A DNA stretch of 64,000 nt from Shewanella zhangzhouensis (lineage in GTDB: Bacteria > Pseudomonadota > Gammaproteobacteria > Enterobacterales > Shewanellaceae), in the NCBI RefSeq assembly GCF_019457615.1, contig NZ_CP080414.1, positions 2,478,501 to 2,542,500 of the forward strand, given 5' to 3'. Shown in pieces: positions 19,405-27,846 of the stretch (within the stretch, counting starts at the first letter, position 1; each line of letters begins with the position of its first letter). Under the pieces are notes generated by a model that saw only the letters and a list, made by a program, of their open reading frames with translations, was not told where the DNA came from and did not search any database. Both the position numbers and the translations under genes were made by a program.

Positions 19405-20486
19405 GCAGCGTTCTCCTCATCGGAGGAAACGGATGCACTGAAGTGTTCTTTAAGTTCAGGTGTCACCTGGTCGCCGGGGCGCACCTTGAGGATCCCGCGG
19501 ATCATGATGGTTTCGCCGAGCGCCAGACCATCAACAATTTCGGCCCAGCCACGCTTGCGAAGGCCGATGGTCACTTCACGGCGATCCACCTTGTTATCGG
19601 CGCCCACCATGTACACATAGTGGCGGTTTTGCAGCGGAATAATCGCCGATTCAGGCACCATGATGGCTTCGCGACTGGTTTTGATGAGGCGAATTTTCAT
19701 CAACATGCCCGGCAGCAGCTTGGCATCCGGGTTGGGAATTTCGGCGCGCACTGTTACGGCGCGGGTCGAAGGATTCACCCGACTGTCGATGGAGGTCACC
19801 TTGCCGGTAAAGAGCTGGCCTTCGTAGGCAACGGCCTGGGCTTCAACGGCCTTACCGGGATGCAGCTGAGGTAAAAAACGCTCGGGAACTGCAAAATCCA
19901 GCTTGATGGTGGAAATATCATCGAGGGTTGTTACGGCGGTGCCGGGCGTTACCAGCGCGCCGGGGCTGACCTGGCGCAGACCGAGGCGGCCGGCAAAGGG
20001 GGCCGTGATGGCACGGTCACGCAGTGCAGATTCGGCCTGCTCCAGCTCGGCGCGGCTGGTATCAATCAGGGTTTGCAGGCGGTCACGTTCAAGCTCCGCT
20101 ACGGTTTGACTGGTTACCAGCGAGCGGATACGGTCGAATTCGCGCTGATTATCAATAACTTTAACCTTGGCAACCTGAACCCGGGCGCGCTGCTCTGCAT
20201 CCTGAAGCTGAACCAACAATTGTCCGGCGCGGACTATATCGCCATCGCTGAAATTGACCTTGGTGGCAACATCGGTAACCTTGGCAGTGATGGTAACTGA
20301 CTCGTTGGCATGGGTTGTGCCGAGGGCTTCAACCTCATCACGTACTTCCTGAGTGGCTACCTTGGTCACGACGACATTGGGTACAGGGCGAGGACGAGCT
20401 GGCCCACTGGTGGACTCATCCAGAGAATACAGATACCAGGCACCCGCACCCCCTACAAGGGCTAAAAGAAACGCTATCTTTTTCAT
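19401..20486 (-). CDS. RND efflux membrane-fusion protein (periplasmic adaptor)
   Basis: A 361-residue HlyD/AcrA-type adaptor. It begins with one hydrophobic segment (residues 4-22), probably an uncleaved anchor because no lipobox cysteine is seen. A barrel-sandwich hybrid half-site (VRAGQLLVQLQDAEQRARVQVA), an alpha-helical hairpin (about residues 105-160) and a second lipoyl half with GRLGLRQVSPGALVTPGT follow. It links the RND transporter at 16300-19404 to an outer-membrane channel. It is first in the operon; no regulator gene lies next to it. The 385-base upstream region is described separately. Confidence 0.94.
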   Translation of the reverse strand: MKKIAFLLALVGGAGAWYLYSLDESTSGPARPRPVPNVVVTKVATQEVRDEVEALGTTHANESVTITAKVTDVATKVNFSDGDIVRAGQLLVQLQDAEQRARVQVAKVKVIDNQREFDRIRSLVTSQTVAELERDRLQTLIDTSRAELEQAESALRDRAITAPFAGRLGLRQVSPGALVTPGTAVTTLDDISTIKLDFAVPERFLPQLHPGKAVEAQAVAYEGQLFTGKVTSIDSRVNPSTRAVTVRAEIPNPDAKLLPGMLMKIRLIKTSREAIMVPESAIIPLQNRHYVYMVGADNKVDRREVTIGLRKRGWAEIVDGLALGETIMIRGILKVRPGDQVTPELKEHFSASVSSDEENAA

Positions 20487-20871
20487 GTGACTTCCGAAGT
20501 TCAGGCTGTGTTATCGTTATCGCCCACCAATAGGCGGACGCCGGCTTTCCGGTTAGAGGCTAGTTTACCTGCGAGCAACCGGGCTTCAACACGTTTTACT
20601 TTTCCTTACAAAATACGCTTTTATGACAGTTCTGGTTCAAAAGTACGTCGTGCGGCTTCATCTGGCTTCGGAAGTGACTTGTGCTTGATGTCAGGCTGAC
20701 GTCAGTGCATCTCCCTCTGACATCTGCCAAGGAAAGCCAATTGACTGATTAGGCAATTAGCCGCTAAAACCCCAATAAAAAAGAGGCCTTATGGCCTCTT
20801 TTTTATTGGCTGCTTTAAAAGCAAGCGGGTTAATTGAACTGAGTCTGCCAACCAGAATTAAGCAACGGTAA
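20487..20871. other. Intergenic region upstream of the efflux operon, with inverted repeats
   Basis: No gene of its own is credible here. It holds the bamC terminator (20772-20809) and, nearer the efflux genes, a cluster of related repeats: GATGTCAG (20687-20694), the perfect palindrome CTGACGTCAG (20696-20705) and CTGACATC (20717-20724), the first and last forming an inverted pair around the palindrome. These could be a regulator site for the efflux operon, about 200 bases upstream of its start codon. No clear -35/-10 pair was recognised. Confidence 0.5.
20772..20809 (-). terminator. Terminator downstream of bamC
   Basis: Near-perfect palindrome: CCAATAAAAAAGAGGCC, short loop, GGCCTCTTTTTTATTGG. 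It reads as a terminator on both strands. It lies 63 bases past the bamC stop on the minus strand. Confidence 0.9.
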
Positions 20872-21975
20872 TCAGCGGACTTTTCTGTCTTCTTTCATCA
20901 GCTCGGCGAGTGCGCGGTAAATTTGAGCGACCTTCTCGTCTGCCAGTGGGCTGTCTTCCTTATCGAGGATATGCAACTCGCTGGTGCCCTTGGTTTCACC
21001 GTCTTTGACTTTCAGCTTATAGGTGCCCTTGCTCAGCTCAAGCTTGGCATCGCCCCACAGCGAACTCCAAAATCCGGAATTGTCGCTGTAGTTCAGGAAG
21101 TAAACCCCTTTACTGCTGTCCATATCGGCAATTTCGAAGCCCATTTCGGGCAGTACCAGGCGCAAGCGGCCCCATACCTGATTGAAATCACCCTGGGCCA
21201 AATAAAAGGCATCACCCTCTTCAACGCCATCCACCAGCTCTACACCAATACCCAGACTCTCACGGAGGCGCTTGGCATTGATGGCCTGTTCACGCTTCAC
21301 GGCCATGTAGGCAATGGAGTTGTTGAGCATGTCAATGGTGTAACGACGCTTGTCATCAGCAGACAATGCAGTCTTAAGGTCATCACCATCATAGCTTTCC
21401 TGATGGTCAATCAGGTTGATGCTTACCGCACCGGTACGGCCATGGGGTCGCACTTCAACCTGATATTGGTAACGCTGTTTCAGGGTAAAGACCTTGTCTG
21501 AACCCAAGAGACTGGACTCCAGCACTTCCTGGGTCTCAATCCAACCGGTTTCCAGGGTGCCTGAAGCAAAGTCTTCTTTTACGATTTCAATGTTACGGCT
21601 TTGCAGGTGATCTTTGAGCAGACCAAAAATCTCCTGTTTCAGATCCAGACTGTTGTCGAACGACTCAACAATGACCTTTACGTTATCCGAACCTTCTTCC
21701 ACCCGAGTGCCTTCCGCCATTGGCAGCACCTGCAGCGGTGGACGTATATCGAGGTTTTTACCCACCAATTCACGATTGGCCTTGGCACCCAGATTAGGGA
21801 TATCGTACTCGCGGCTGTAGTTGGGGGACTTGAGCCCTTCTGGTACTTTCAGCGGCGCTGTGGTTTGTGCGTTCACGTACTCATCGTTCCCATTGGCCTG
21901 ACGGCGCTCCATTGGCGTGGTGCAACCAGCGGCCATGGCAACGAGAACGAATGGGGTAATTTGTTTCAACTTCAA
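20872..21975 (-). CDS. bamC: Outer-membrane assembly lipoprotein BamC (NlpB)
   Basis: A 367-residue lipoprotein. The signal peptide ends in a lipobox (VAMAAGC), with Cys18 as the predicted acylated residue. The unstructured N-terminal stretch and SPNYSREYDIP segment correspond to the BamC region that binds BamD; two helix-grip domains follow. BamC is an accessory part of the BAM complex that inserts beta-barrel proteins. It lies three bases downstream of dapA, the same arrangement as dapA-nlpB in E. coli, which supports the assignment. Slightly longer than E. coli BamC (344). Confidence 0.93.
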   Translation of the reverse strand: MKLKQITPFVLVAMAAGCTTPMERRQANGNDEYVNAQTTAPLKVPEGLKSPNYSREYDIPNLGAKANRELVGKNLDIRPPLQVLPMAEGTRVEEGSDNVKVIVESFDNSLDLKQEIFGLLKDHLQSRNIEIVKEDFASGTLETGWIETQEVLESSLLGSDKVFTLKQRYQYQVEVRPHGRTGAVSINLIDHQESYDGDDLKTALSADDKRRYTIDMLNNSIAYMAVKREQAINAKRLRESLGIGVELVDGVEEGDAFYLAQGDFNQVWGRLRLVLPEMGFEIADMDSSKGVYFLNYSDNSGFWSSLWGDAKLELSKGTYKLKVKDGETKGTSELHILDKEDSPLADEKVAQIYRALAELMKEDRKVR

Positions 21976-21978
21976 GAC

Positions 21979-22860
21979 TTAGACCTCCAGTCCAGCTTTT
22001 TTCATGGCATCGAGCAGTAGACCATGGCAGGACTCAGAAAGTTCAGTCAGTGGCAAACGAATAAAACCCTCCTTGATGAGTCCCATACGATGGGCAGCCC
22101 ATTTCACCGGGATAGGGTTGGCTTCGCAAAAGAGTGTGCTGTACAGACCACGCATGGGCTCATCGGCCGCCAAAGAGCCTTCGATGTCACCGGCCAGCGC
22201 CAGTGCACACATCTTCTTAAACTGAGCAGGCACTATGTTGTTGGCAACCGAAATCACCCCATCACCGCCGGCCAGCAAAAATTCACGGGCAGTGGCATCA
22301 TCGCCGCTGTACAGCAAAAAGTCGGGGCCGCAAAGTTCGCGCAGGCGGGCCACGCGGCTCACATCACCCGTGGCTTCTTTGATGCCGATGATGTTAGCTA
22401 CATCGCAAAGCTCAGCCACGGTCTCAGGCTTCATGTCCAGCGCGGTACGGCCAGGCACGTTATACAGAATTTGCGGGATGTCAGTGGCAGCAGCCACCGC
22501 TTTATAGTGGGCAACCAGGCCTTTAGGCGTAGGCTTGTTGTAGTAAGGCGTCACCCCCAGCATGGCCGCAACACCCGTTGCAGACAATCCCTGGGTCAGT
22601 TCAATCGCCTCTGCAGTGGCATTGGCACCGTTGCCACCGATAACCGGAATACGGCCCTTGGCATACTCAACGGTTTTGGCCACCACATTGATGTGTTCTT
22701 TCATTGGCAGAGTAGCCGATTCGCCCGTGGTCCCCACGGCCACAATGGCATCGGTGCCATTGGCGATATGAAACTCGACTAAACTCTCAAGACTTGCAAA
22801 ATCCACTGAGCCATCACTGTTCATAGGCGTGATTAAGGCTACGATGCTTCCGTTTATCAT
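21979..22860 (-). CDS. dapA: 4-hydroxy-tetrahydrodipicolinate synthase
   Basis: A 293-residue aldolase-type TIM barrel condensing pyruvate with aspartate semialdehyde, the first committed step of lysine and diaminopimelate synthesis. Landmarks: MINGSIVALITPM start, GTTGES loop, YNVPGRTA with the catalytic tyrosine, and IIGIKEATGD with the Schiff-base lysine. Length equals that of E. coli DapA (292). It heads the dapA-bamC operon and is divergent from gcvR, with 172 bases between the start codons, as in E. coli. Confidence 0.97.
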   Translation of the reverse strand: MINGSIVALITPMNSDGSVDFASLESLVEFHIANGTDAIVAVGTTGESATLPMKEHINVVAKTVEYAKGRIPVIGGNGANATAEAIELTQGLSATGVAAMLGVTPYYNKPTPKGLVAHYKAVAAATDIPQILYNVPGRTALDMKPETVAELCDVANIIGIKEATGDVSRVARLRELCGPDFLLYSGDDATAREFLLAGGDGVISVANNIVPAQFKKMCALALAGDIEGSLAADEPMRGLYSTLFCEANPIPVKWAAHRMGLIKEGFIRLPLTELSESCHGLLLDAMKKAGLEV

Positions 22861-23032
22861 CTGACTTCCCCAAGGTTGCAGGATTCGCTATGGTACTGAC
22901 CCCTATGGCGATTGACAAGCCATTTACAGGGCTCTCAAAAGGATTTGTTTGTGGTAGCATTGGCGCGCGTCAAAACCACTGCCGATGTGGTTAAAAAGAC
23001 GCCAAGACAACGACACAAAAAGAGGAACCTAC

Positions 23033-23560
23033 ATGACCAATTACCTGGTCGTCACCGCCATGGGATCCGATCGTCCCGGTATCGTCAGCAAACTCGCCCG
23101 TCTGGCCAGTGACTGTGATTGTGATATCGTCGACAGCCGCATGGCGCTTTTCGGCAATGAATTTACCTTGATCATGATGGTGTCCGGCTCCTGGGCCGCC
23201 ATCACCAAAATTGAAGCCGCCCTGCCCCCATTGTCTGTGGAAATGGAGCTGCTGACCGTGATGAAGCGCACTTCGCGCCACACCCCGCAAAACTACGTGT
23301 CGCGGATTGAGGTGGAGTTCCACGGTAAAGATCAGCGCGGCACCATGAAGCGTATCACCCAATTTTTGGCCGACCGTTCCCTGGATCTGGCGGCGGTACG
23401 CTCAAACGCCGAGGAAACAGAAGCCGGAGATTCCATCCAGCACGTGTTCCTCGCCATCAATATTCCTGAAAAAGTTGAACTGGATAAGCTCGAAAAGAGT
23501 ATTCATGAACTGGCAAGCGACATGTCTCTTGCCTGTCAGATCAAGAGAATGCAAAGCTGA
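23033..23560 (+). CDS. gcvR: Glycine cleavage system transcriptional repressor GcvR
   Basis: A 175-residue protein with two ACT domains: residues about 4-70 (VVTAMGSDRPGIVSKLARL) and about 90-165 (VEFHGKDQRGTMKRITQFL). GcvR binds glycine and inhibits the activator GcvA by protein contact rather than by binding DNA. The frame is open upstream to 22985, but the ATG at 23033 is preferred because AGAGGA lies nine bases before it and the family begins there. Ten bases after its stop comes a small mobile element, then bcp; gcvR-bcp adjacency is common in related bacteria. Confidence 0.9.
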   Translation: MTNYLVVTAMGSDRPGIVSKLARLASDCDCDIVDSRMALFGNEFTLIMMVSGSWAAITKIEAALPPLSVEMELLTVMKRTSRHTPQNYVSRIEVEFHGKDQRGTMKRITQFLADRSLDLAAVRSNAEETEAGDSIQHVFLAINIPEKVELDKLEKSIHELASDMSLACQIKRMQS

Positions 23561-23570
23561 ACCGGCCTAA

Positions 23571-23836
23571 GGAAGGTGCGAACAAGTCCTCGCACAGCTC
23601 TGGCTTTGATAGCGTCGACAGTTCAAGGCATTCAACTGAAAGCAAGCCGAGGCCTGCTGAAGTTGAATAACGCCGAAATGGTGTTGCTATCAAAGCCCCG
23701 CAGGGCGTGGCTTACAGCGGTATCTGCTGCGTTACAGTTCTTGCGAAGGACTAGGGCCATTCGCTGCGAACTGTGCCTTGCATCTATCCGCTGTTAAACT
23801 CACGCAGAGCAAGCACGGGACTTATTCGCACCTTCC
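23571..23836. mobile_element. IS5-type MITE, copy 1 (266 bp)
   Basis: Terminal inverted repeats: the left end GGAAGGTGCGAACAAGTCC and the reverse complement of the right end GGAAGGTGCGAATAAGTCC differ at one position in 19 bases; a looser match (GCTCTG) recurs at bases 27-32 of both ends. The element is flanked by the 4-bp direct repeat CTAA (23567-23570 and 23837-23840), which fits the YTAR target duplication of IS5-group elements. The ends also match the IS5 termini as I recall them. No transposase is encoded. Internal inverted repeats are 23602-23613 with 23686-23697, 23630-23637 with 23661-23668, and 23734-23740 with 23768-23774. A second copy is at 45198-45462. Confidence 0.88.
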
Positions 23837-23855
23837 CTAACCAAAAGGACAACCA

Positions 23856-24320
23856 ATGAATACCTTGAAAGCAGGCGATAAAGCCCCGCAATTTACCTTG
23901 CCCAATCAAAATGGCGAGATGATTTCCCTGGCTGAATGCCTCAAGAATGGGCCCGTACTGGTGTATTTCTATCCCAAGGCGCTGACGCCCGGCTGCACCG
24001 ATCAGGCCTGTGGCCTGCGTGACAGCAAGCCGCAGCTCGATGCCAAGGGCGTGACCGTGTTTGGTATCAGCCCGGACCCTGTTGCCAAGCTGAAAAAGTT
24101 CGAAGAGAAACACGGCCTGAATTTCCATTTACTGTCCGATGAAGACCACGCCGTAGCCGACGCCTTTGGTGTCTGGGGCGAGAAGAAATTCATGGGCAAG
24201 GTGTACGACGGCATTCACCGTTTGAGCTTTATCGTTGGCACCGATGGCATCATCAGCCAGGATTTGACCAAGTTCAAAACCAAGACCCATCACGAAACTG
24301 TACTGGAAGCCCTTGGCTAA
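23856..24320 (+). CDS. bcp: Thiol peroxidase Bcp (peroxiredoxin Q)
   Basis: A 154-residue atypical 2-Cys peroxiredoxin that reduces hydrogen and alkyl peroxides using thioredoxin. The peroxidatic Cys47 and resolving Cys52 lie in PGCTDQACGLRD, with the five-residue spacing of the alpha2-type Bcp enzymes. AAGGAC precedes the ATG. Because the MITE sits between gcvR and bcp, bcp transcription either reads through the element from gcvR or starts in or just after it. A terminator follows. Confidence 0.95.
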   Translation: MNTLKAGDKAPQFTLPNQNGEMISLAECLKNGPVLVYFYPKALTPGCTDQACGLRDSKPQLDAKGVTVFGISPDPVAKLKKFEEKHGLNFHLLSDEDHAVADAFGVWGEKKFMGKVYDGIHRLSFIVGTDGIISQDLTKFKTKTHHETVLEALG

Positions 24321-24344
24321 AACTGGCGATAACATCAACACAGT

Positions 24345-24371
24345 AAAAAAGGCCCTGGTGGGCCTTTTTTA
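24345..24371. terminator. Bidirectional terminator between bcp and perM
   Basis: A-run, AAGGCCC, short loop, GGGCCTT, T-run, between two convergent genes. Confidence 0.88.
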
Positions 24372-24415
24372 TTATTGCTCAGAGTGACTTCTACGTAGAT
24401 TCTGCGGCGGCCAGC

Positions 24416-25534
24416 TTATTCACTGACAGCTTTATCGTTTATACCGTTACCCGCTGAGCCGTCACCATCTGCTTTATCGGCCGTATGATTCCGCGGCCAG
24501 ACGTTGACCACAGCTTTAACGAGGGATGCCAACGGAATGGCGAAAAACACCCCCCAGAAGCCCCACAGCCCACCAAACACCAACACAGCGGCGATGATGA
24601 TAACCGGGTGTAAATCCACCGCATCGGAGAACAGCACAGGTACCAGCACGTTCCCATCCAGCGCCTGAATAATGCCGTAGCCCAGCATCAGATAACCAAA
24701 TTCAGGAGAGAAACCCCACTGAAAAAAGCCAACCAGTGCAATCGGCAGAGTCACCAGGGTCGCACCCACGTATGGGATCAGCACTGACAGACCGGTCAGC
24801 ACCCCCAGCAGCACCGAGTATCTCAGCCCCATAAAGGCAAAGAACACATAACTCACGGCGCCAACAATAATGATTTCAATCACCTTGCCGCGAATATAGT
24901 TGAAAATCTGCTGGTTCATCTCACCCCATACCTTGCGGGCAAGTTCACGGTTGCTGGGGAAAAAGCGTTTGCTGCCACGGATAAGCTCTTCTTTGTCCTT
25001 CAGGAAGAAGAACACCAGCAGCGGCACCAAAATGGTGTACACCATGAGCACCAGCAGCGACGCCGAGAAGCCCAGAATTTGCTTACCGATATCCAGCAGA
25101 TGCTGAGTGTCCAGCATGCGCTTAAGCTCGGTTTCCATGGCTATCACCTGTTCGGCGCTCACATATTGAGGATACTTCTGGGTGAGATCCTCAAGGTAGC
25201 CCATGCCTTTATCGAGCATGGCAGGCAGCTCGGTCAAAAGCGACATGCCCTGCTTCCAGAGACTTGGCACCAAACCGAACACCATCAACAGCACGATGCC
25301 GGCAAAGAGCACCAACATCAGCGAGGCCCCCGTGGTGCGGTTTACACCGATGCGGGACATTTGAGCCACCGGCCACTCGAGCAAGAAAGCCAGTACCAAC
25401 GCCACCAACAGGGGCGCCAGCAAACCACCGGCAAAATAAATCAGTGCCCAGAGGCCAAAAAGAATAAACAGCAGGGTCACTGCCTGGGGGTCACTGAACT
25501 TGTCCTTGTACCAGCGAGTCACGAATTCGAGCAT
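24416..25534 (-). CDS. perM: AI-2E family transporter (PerM-like permease)
   Basis: A 372-residue membrane protein with about eight hydrophobic helices in the usual AI-2E layout: two N-terminal helices (LFILFGLWALIYFAGGLLAP), a long soluble loop, then a C-terminal membrane half with IPYVGATLVTLPIALVGFF. The family includes putative exporters of autoinducer-2, but E. coli PerM itself has no proven substrate. Its neighbours (bcp on one side, tusA-like and bepA on the other) repeat the bcp-perM-bepA neighbourhood of E. coli. The last 20 residues are hydrophilic and variable. Confidence 0.88.
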   Translation of the reverse strand: MLEFVTRWYKDKFSDPQAVTLLFILFGLWALIYFAGGLLAPLLVALVLAFLLEWPVAQMSRIGVNRTTGASLMLVLFAGIVLLMVFGLVPSLWKQGMSLLTELPAMLDKGMGYLEDLTQKYPQYVSAEQVIAMETELKRMLDTQHLLDIGKQILGFSASLLVLMVYTILVPLLVFFFLKDKEELIRGSKRFFPSNRELARKVWGEMNQQIFNYIRGKVIEIIIVGAVSYVFFAFMGLRYSVLLGVLTGLSVLIPYVGATLVTLPIALVGFFQWGFSPEFGYLMLGYGIIQALDGNVLVPVLFSDAVDLHPVIIIAAVLVFGGLWGFWGVFFAIPLASLVKAVVNVWPRNHTADKADGDGSAGNGINDKAVSE

Positions 25535-25591
25535 TGGGGCTCCTTACAGATAAGATCGCTATGGTTACTGAATATGGGTTACTGAATACGG

Positions 25592-25822
25592 TTACTGAGT
25601 ATGGGGCACGTGGCTGATAAGAAGTTTAAGGCAAGTGTTGTCGTCCTGGGTACACTCTACCCCGTAACCCCGTTTTTCCAAAAACGCGGGAACATCACGG
25701 CGGGATCCATTGTCCAATAGAGCAACTTCAAGTGTTTCACCGGCCGGTAATTTTTTTAACGCCAGCTTCACCTGCACCAGAGGCACAGGACATCGAAACG
25801 CTGTTAAATCGATAAAAACCAT
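25592..25822 (-). CDS. TusA/SirA-family sulfur-carrier protein
   Basis: A 76-residue protein with the CPxP signature (RCPVPL) carrying Cys11, the residue that holds persulfide sulfur in TusA. Whether this paralogue serves tRNA thiolation, molybdopterin or another sulfur pathway is not clear; the neighbourhood (perM, bepA) does not match the classic tusA locus, so no symbol is given. It lies 57 bases upstream of perM on the same strand and is probably cotranscribed. It diverges from bepA. Confidence 0.85.
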   Translation of the reverse strand: MVFIDLTAFRCPVPLVQVKLALKKLPAGETLEVALLDNGSRRDVPAFLEKRGYGVECTQDDNTCLKLLISHVPHTQ

Positions 25823-25925
25823 AATGAACTTGCCTTCGTTAAACCCGGGCTATTATCCTTGCTTGCACGCTAAACCACAAGCGACTTGCCCAAGGCCGGA
25901 CACCAACACAGGGACCTTTATCCTC

Positions 25926-27395
25926 TTGCGTAATTTGACACTTTCCAGACTGACAAAAACGCTCGCCGCGGCGGGTTTATCCATCATGCTCACCTTACCG
26001 GCGGCCAAGAGTTTTGCGAGTAACGATTTACCCGATCTTGGTACGGCAGCGGTCAACACCTTCAGTCTGGAAAAAGAAATGGTTTACGGGGATGCCTACA
26101 TGCGGGTCATCCGCTCATCGGCGCCCCTGTTGAACGACCCTGTACTGAGCCAATACCTCACTGAACTGGGCAACAAGCTTGTCGCCAATGCCACCGGCGT
26201 GAAAACGCCTTTTTACTTTTTCTTGCTGCGTAACGACGAAATCAACGCCTTCGCATTTTTCGGGGGCCATGTGGGCGTGCATACGGGGCTGTTTTTAAAC
26301 GCTGACACCGAGAGTGAACTGGCATCGGTACTGGCGCACGAAATCACCCACGTCACCCAGCGCCATTTGGCCCGCTCGTTGGAAGCACAGCAAAAATCGG
26401 GGCCTGCCACCATAGCTGGTCTCCTTGGTGCAATATTGCTGACCATCGCCGCTCCCCAGGCGGGCATGGCGGCGCTGGCCACCACCCAGGCCCTCGCTAC
26501 CCAGTCAAAAATCAACTACACCCGTCAGCACGAAAAAGAAGCCGATCGAATCGGGATGCAAATTCTGGTGGAGGCCGGGTTCGACCCTGAAGCGGCAGCG
26601 GACTTTTTCGGTAAGATTGCCAGTCGTTACCGCTTTACCACCAAGCCGCCACAAATGCTGCTGACACACCCCTTGCCTGAGTCGCGCATCAGCGAAGCCC
26701 GCACCCGGGCGACCCAATACCCTCACAAGTATGTGCCGGACAGTTTGAACTACCATTTGGCCCGTGCCAGGGTGCAGGTCAGGTTCTCCAGTTACAGTGA
26801 AGAAGCGGCGCTGAATCTGTTTGAAAAACAACTCTCACGCCACAGTTATACCTTTGAAAGTGCAGCCCTCTATGGCAAGGCACTGGCACTGTTTCGACTG
26901 AAGCGTTTCGAAGAGTCTGAAGCCATCATCGACAAATTGCTTGCCCGGGATGACAACAATCTCTTCTATCTCGATACCAAAACCGATTTGCTCGCTGAGC
27001 GCAAAGATTTCCAGGCAGCCATTACGCTTCTCGAGGCCAAGCGTAAACTCAAACCTACCTCTCAGGTAATCAACGCCAACCTCGCGAACGTGTATATCGA
27101 AGCCGACGAGAGTGCGAAGGCCATTCCACTCCTGGAAGACATGGTGTTCCTCGACAGTCAAAATCCACTGCCCTACCAGTTGATGACACATGCCTACCGA
27201 AAAGCAGGCAATAAGGCACTGGAGCACTTTTCCACCGCCGAAACCCTGGCACTTGCAGCAGATTACAAGGGCGCGGTAGATCAGCTTAACTTTGCCTATC
27301 GCTACACCAAGGACGATGCCTTGCAACTGGCTCGCATTGAAGCCCGCATTCGCCAGTTTAAAGATGCCGAAAGAGCTCTGGACGAACTAAAGTAG
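25926..27395 (+). CDS. bepA: Periplasmic M48 metalloprotease/chaperone BepA
   Basis: A zinc protease with C-terminal TPR repeats that helps assemble or degrade LptD and other outer-membrane proteins. The zinc motif is HEITH (His138-His142 from this start), followed by a KEADRIG helix supplying the third ligand. The C-terminal part (from about residue 270) is TPR-like. The frame is open back to 25710, but that extension is not signal-like. I chose the TTG at 25926 because it gives a normal signal peptide (LTKTLAAAGLSIML ending at SFA) and AGGGA lies 11 bases upstream; ATG 25824 is an alternative. Length from TTG is 489 residues, near E. coli BepA (487). Confidence 0.88.
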   Translation: MRNLTLSRLTKTLAAAGLSIMLTLPAAKSFASNDLPDLGTAAVNTFSLEKEMVYGDAYMRVIRSSAPLLNDPVLSQYLTELGNKLVANATGVKTPFYFFLLRNDEINAFAFFGGHVGVHTGLFLNADTESELASVLAHEITHVTQRHLARSLEAQQKSGPATIAGLLGAILLTIAAPQAGMAALATTQALATQSKINYTRQHEKEADRIGMQILVEAGFDPEAAADFFGKIASRYRFTTKPPQMLLTHPLPESRISEARTRATQYPHKYVPDSLNYHLARARVQVRFSSYSEEAALNLFEKQLSRHSYTFESAALYGKALALFRLKRFEESEAIIDKLLARDDNNLFYLDTKTDLLAERKDFQAAITLLEAKRKLKPTSQVINANLANVYIEADESAKAIPLLEDMVFLDSQNPLPYQLMTHAYRKAGNKALEHFSTAETLALAADYKGAVDQLNFAYRYTKDDALQLARIEARIRQFKDAERALDELK

Positions 27396-27408
27396 CCGGA
27401 TTTTCAAA

Positions 27409-27441
27409 CAGGCCCCGCCACTGACGGGGCCTGTTTTTTTT
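27409..27441 (+). terminator. Terminator after bepA
   Basis: CAGGCCCCG (27409-27417), seven-base loop, CGGGGCCTG (27425-27433), then eight T. Confidence 0.92.
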
Positions 27442-27487
27442 GATATCATCTGCGCCAATTTTTATGGCATTAAAATCGGAATCCATA

Positions 27488-27838
27488 ATGACAAAAGCCG
27501 TTATTTTGCATAATCCTCGCTGCTCCAAAAGCCGCGAAACACTGGCGCTGCTGGGTGAACAGGGTGTTGATATTGAAGTCGTCGAATACCTGAAAGAGAC
27601 CCCGGATGCCACAGAAATTGCCCGCATCTTATCCCTGCTTGGGATTGGTGCACGGGAACTGATGCGTACCAAGGAAGAAGAATATAAGGCACTTGGTCTG
27701 GATAACCCTGCGCTGGATGAGGCCGCATTAATCGACGCCATGGTGGCCAACCCCAAGCTCATCGAGCGCCCTGTGGTACTGGCTAACGGCAAGGCAGCCA
27801 TTGGCAGGCCTCCCGAAAACGTACTTGAAATTCTTTGA
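27488..27838 (+). CDS. ArsC/YfgD-family arsenate reductase-like protein
   Basis: A 116-residue thioredoxin-fold protein of the glutaredoxin-dependent ArsC family. The catalytic Cys12 lies in HNPRCSKSRE, as in the chromosomal YfgD group, and the GRPPENVLEIL end is also typical. The frame extends upstream to 27440, but the ATG at 27488 matches the family start. No other arsenic genes are nearby, and the bepA-yfgD-hda-uraA order is conserved with E. coli, so a housekeeping role is as likely as arsenate resistance. Its stop lies eight bases before the DUF2069 start. Confidence 0.88.
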   Translation: MTKAVILHNPRCSKSRETLALLGEQGVDIEVVEYLKETPDATEIARILSLLGIGARELMRTKEEEYKALGLDNPALDEAALIDAMVANPKLIERPVVLANGKAAIGRPPENVLEIL

Positions 27839-27846
27839 GGTGTCCT

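Noticed and set aside
22024..22782. Plus-strand frame of 252 codons opposite dapA
   Set aside because: dapA on the minus strand is certain; the antisense frame shows no recognisable domain.
23576..23797. Similar small frames in both MITE copies (also 45203-45466), possibly a conserved protein
   Set aside because: The peptides agree only because the DNA of the two copies is nearly identical. There is no ribosome site and no domain, and the element is structured as inverted repeats.
25710..25925. Upstream extension of the bepA frame to base 25710
   Set aside because: It overlaps the divergent TusA-like gene and would bury the signal peptide inside the protein.
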